A stretch of DNA of 6,707 bases. Source: Bifidobacteriaceae bacterium (GTDB lineage Bacteria > Actinomycetota > Actinomycetes > Actinomycetales > WQXJ01). The DNA lies in the NCBI GenBank assembly GCA_031258055.1, contig JAIRNM010000057.1, positions 1-6,707 on the forward strand. The letters run 5' to 3'. The translations under genes and the position numbers were made by a program. The notes beneath the pieces are model-generated. The model did not search any database. It saw only the letters and a list, made by a program, of their open reading frames with translations, and was not told where the DNA came from. This document shows positions 4,921 to 6,707 of this stretch, piece after piece. Position 1 is the first letter of the stretch; every line of letters starts with the position of its first letter.

Positions 4921-6543
4921 ATGCGCAAGCCCACATTGGCGCAGACGTATGCGGTGACGTTCGTCGCGTTCTTTTGCGCCGTCCTCGTTTCGCCGGGATT
5001 GTTGATGGGCCGGAACGACCCTTGGGATTCAATCAAGGAGGGGCGCGAGCCCGCCGAATTCCCACAACTATACGGTGGTGATGGGGCGCTGAATCCTGTG
5101 TCGAAGGAGGTCTTCGAGGAAGGGTTCAACGACCATCTCGGGCTGCGCGACGACTATATCCGCCTGAGGGCAAATGTCTATGTCGGCCTTCTGCGGAAGT
5201 CCACCTCGGAAGCCGTGTACTTGGGGAAGGGCGGTTGGTATTTCTTTGCTCAGGAGAATAACATTGAGACGGCCACGGGAGAGTATCCCTTGGGGGAGGC
5301 GGAACTGGAAGCGATTGCTCGTAACCAGCAGGCGATACACGACTGGTACTCGAGCCAAGGCATCGACTATGTCCTGGTGCTTACGCCGAGCAAGGCGACG
5401 GTGTATCCGGAATTTCTCTATGGAGATTACACGGTTGGCCAGAGCCCCATCGACACAGTCGAGCAATACTTGCAGGAGCATACTGATGTCACAGTCGTGA
5501 ACACTAAGCCTGCGATATTGGCTGCTAAGATGGCGGGCCAGCAGGTCTACTGGAAGGGCGACACCCACTGGACTTCTAATGGTTCGTACGCCGCCTATGA
5601 GGTTTTGGTCAAAGCGATGAACGAGGCGGGCGTGCTGGTCGATGAACCCCCTAGTCCTGCTGTTCCCGTGTTTGGCGAGGGCGCGGTTGAGCCAGGCGAC
5701 CTAAAGCGTATGCTGGGTGATCAGTATCTTTTCGGGAGCTCCGCTGAGCGAATCGATGGACTCTCCATCAGCCAAACGAGTCGCCGTCTGCCCGGAGACA
5801 GTCCCCTTGTCGCAGAGTCCTCTGAAATGGTCGAAGGGCTCTTGGGCTCTTTCGTGGGACTGCTGGCCGCCTACGATAACCCTGCGAAAGCGGGGACTTT
5901 GTTGGTCTACGGAGATAGTTTCTGGCGTCCCGAGCGGAAACTCCCTGTTTTCCTGGCGGAACACTATGGGCGGCTCGTCTACGCAGGAAAGATTCCGAGG
6001 ATCATCTTGGAGCTGGATGAACTCGTGGCGCCGGACACGGTTGTGCTCAGTTCGACGGAGCGCTTTCTTGTGCCGCGTCTCACCGAGCCTCAGGACATCC
6101 CACTGGTTGTGGCTGACCCCACCTTCCTCGATCTTCCCGTCAGACGGACAGTCTCAGGCGAGGGTCCCTATGCCGGTGGCTTGGTGGTCGACATGCTGGA
6201 CGGCGAAGAGTCCGCGGGCGACACACTTCGGATAGACGGCGAGGATGTGTCCTATCACACGATAAGCGGGTGGGCGGTCGATTCAGGCGCCGGGCTTCCC
6301 CTTGAGCGACTGTATCTCAAAACCGGCGGCGTCTTTATCGAGTGCAAGTACGGGAGCAGCCGCCCAGATGTGGCCGAACACTTCGGTAACGATGCGATTT
6401 CCAATGTCGGTTATTCGGCCATCATACCGTCAGAGTTGTTGGACGGCGTGGACAGCATCTCCTTCATCGCCGTAGGGGCCGATGGGACCTATCGCCTGCC
6501 TGAACGTTCCTTCACGACAAGACAATCGGCAAAGGCTCGGTAG
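4921..6543 (+). CDS. AlgX/AlgJ-like SGNH O-acetyltransferase with extra C-terminal domain
   Basis: A 540-aa protein with an N-terminal membrane anchor (residues 9-29, preceded by R2/K3) and an extracytoplasmic body. Residues 65-90 (FEEGFNDHLGLRDDYIRLRANV) and GKGGWYFF (102-109) match the front of the AlgX/AlgJ SGNH-like domain. The catalytic signature is D214-T-H216-W (KGDTHW) and Ser333 in GDSF (331-334), so the Asp-His-Ser triad known in AlgX is intact. Residues about 405-535 form an extra beta-rich domain with GWAVDSGAGLPL (450-461), YGSSRPDVAEHF (477-488) and VGYSAIIPSELL (496-507). It resembles beta-sandwich modules appended to some surface-glycan enzymes and may bind the glycan; I cannot name it. 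The ATG at 4921 follows agggagg (4904-4910), which overlaps the stop of the upstream gene. It presumably receives acyl groups delivered by the MBOAT. An alginate role is unlikely, since no alginate genes are present. Confidence 0.9.
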   Translation: MRKPTLAQTYAVTFVAFFCAVLVSPGLLMGRNDPWDSIKEGREPAEFPQLYGGDGALNPVSKEVFEEGFNDHLGLRDDYIRLRANVYVGLLRKSTSEAVYLGKGGWYFFAQENNIETATGEYPLGEAELEAIARNQQAIHDWYSSQGIDYVLVLTPSKATVYPEFLYGDYTVGQSPIDTVEQYLQEHTDVTVVNTKPAILAAKMAGQQVYWKGDTHWTSNGSYAAYEVLVKAMNEAGVLVDEPPSPAVPVFGEGAVEPGDLKRMLGDQYLFGSSAERIDGLSISQTSRRLPGDSPLVAESSEMVEGLLGSFVGLLAAYDNPAKAGTLLVYGDSFWRPERKLPVFLAEHYGRLVYAGKIPRIILELDELVAPDTVVLSSTERFLVPRLTEPQDIPLVVADPTFLDLPVRRTVSGEGPYAGGLVVDMLDGEESAGDTLRIDGEDVSYHTISGWAVDSGAGLPLERLYLKTGGVFIECKYGSSRPDVAEHFGNDAISNVGYSAIIPSELLDGVDSISFIAVGADGTYRLPERSFTTRQSAKAR

Positions 6544-6547
6544 GCCG

Positions 6548-6572
6548 CAAGGATGGGGTCGGCCAGGCGGCG
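6548..6572 (-). repeat. Right arm of 25-bp exact inverted repeat
   Basis: Exact reverse complement of 2680-2704, beginning 5 bases after the stop codon of the SGNH acetyltransferase. Weaker similarity continues to about 6594. Relative to the left arm, two extra bases (cg) next to the core lengthen a small ggccg/cggcc stem. Confidence 0.85.
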
Positions 6573-6636
6573 AGGTGCCCCCGCTGTGCAGGGCGGGCGC
6601 AAAGTCGGGCGGGTTCGGCGTGTCTGCGGCGTGGAT

Positions 6637-6700
6637 GGGGCGTGACCTGCTGAATTAGGAGGGTCAGCTCAAGGATCCTTCTCACAGAAAGCCACGCCCC
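6637..6700. repeat. Inverted repeat ggggcgtg/cacgcccc with internal palindrome
   Basis: ggggcgtg (6637-6644) is the exact reverse complement of cacgcccc (6693-6700). Between them are tgacc (6643-6647) with ggtca (6662-6666) and the perfect 10-bp palindrome aaggatcctt (6671-6680). The density of symmetry suggests an element end or a folded RNA. The window stops too soon to decide. Confidence 0.5.
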
Positions 6701-6707
6701 GCGATGT

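Larger units (their letters stand above)
6544..6707. other. 3' flank without a gene; possible edge of another element
   Basis: No gene is supported. A weak hairpin (ggccg 6543-6547 with cggcc 6560-6564) begins at the stop codon, and another (cccgc 6580-6584 with gcggg 6593-6597) follows. Neither has a T-tract, so a terminator is only possible. From about 6637 short palindromes and an inverted repeat appear. An SD-like aggaggg near 6657-6663 has no start codon at a usable distance. Confidence 0.5.

Noticed and set aside
2821..6661. aattaggag shared at 2821-2829 and 6653-6661 as a direct repeat flanking the cassette
   Set aside because: Only nine bases match, the surroundings do not align, and both copies resemble ribosome-binding sites, so chance or function explains it.

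Overview
The window looks like an accessory island from a high-GC bacterium, most likely an actinomycete. The reasons are very GC-rich flanks (44 G/C in the 60 bases at 961-1020), frequent GTG starts, and relics of actinobacterial-type insertion sequences, a PIN toxin and a serine hydrolase. I cannot name the genus.

Left third (1-2090), nested mobile-element wreckage. The 3' part of a group II intron comes first: an intron-encoded protein cut off before its YADD motif, then RNA domains V and VI, ending near 1319. Just after the predicted 3' splice site is a short reading frame resembling the C-terminus of an IS21-type IstB protein. It is followed by four tandem 23-24 bp repeats that look like IS21-type terminal transposase-binding repeats. 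These abut what may be a shortened antitoxin gene, which overlaps by GTGA an intact PIN-domain (VapC-like) toxin gene at 1686-2090.

Middle (2091-3406), no intact gene. It holds a 14-bp tandem repeat, the C-terminal relic of a beta-lactamase-type serine hydrolase, an isolated promoter/RBS/GTG-like signal, and a roughly 566-bp deletion relic of an insertion sequence. That relic has perfect 13-bp terminal inverted repeats and two pieces of a transposase in different frames.

Right half (3445-6543), two intact co-directional genes 15 bp apart. The first encodes a 486-aa MBOAT O-acyltransferase of the AlgI/DltB type. The second encodes a 540-aa membrane-anchored AlgX/AlgJ-like SGNH acetyltransferase with an extra C-terminal beta-rich domain. 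Together they form a plausible cell-surface glycan O-acetylation pair: the MBOAT passes acyl groups across the membrane and the SGNH protein transfers them to a glycan. No polymer-synthesis gene is present, so the acceptor is unknown. The pair is less GC-rich than the left flank.

The most unusual structural signal is a 25-bp exact inverted repeat (2680-2704 and 6548-6572, with weaker similarity around it) that brackets both the IS relic and the acetylation pair. The last 160 bases contain no gene but carry short palindromes and an inverted repeat that may mark another element's end.
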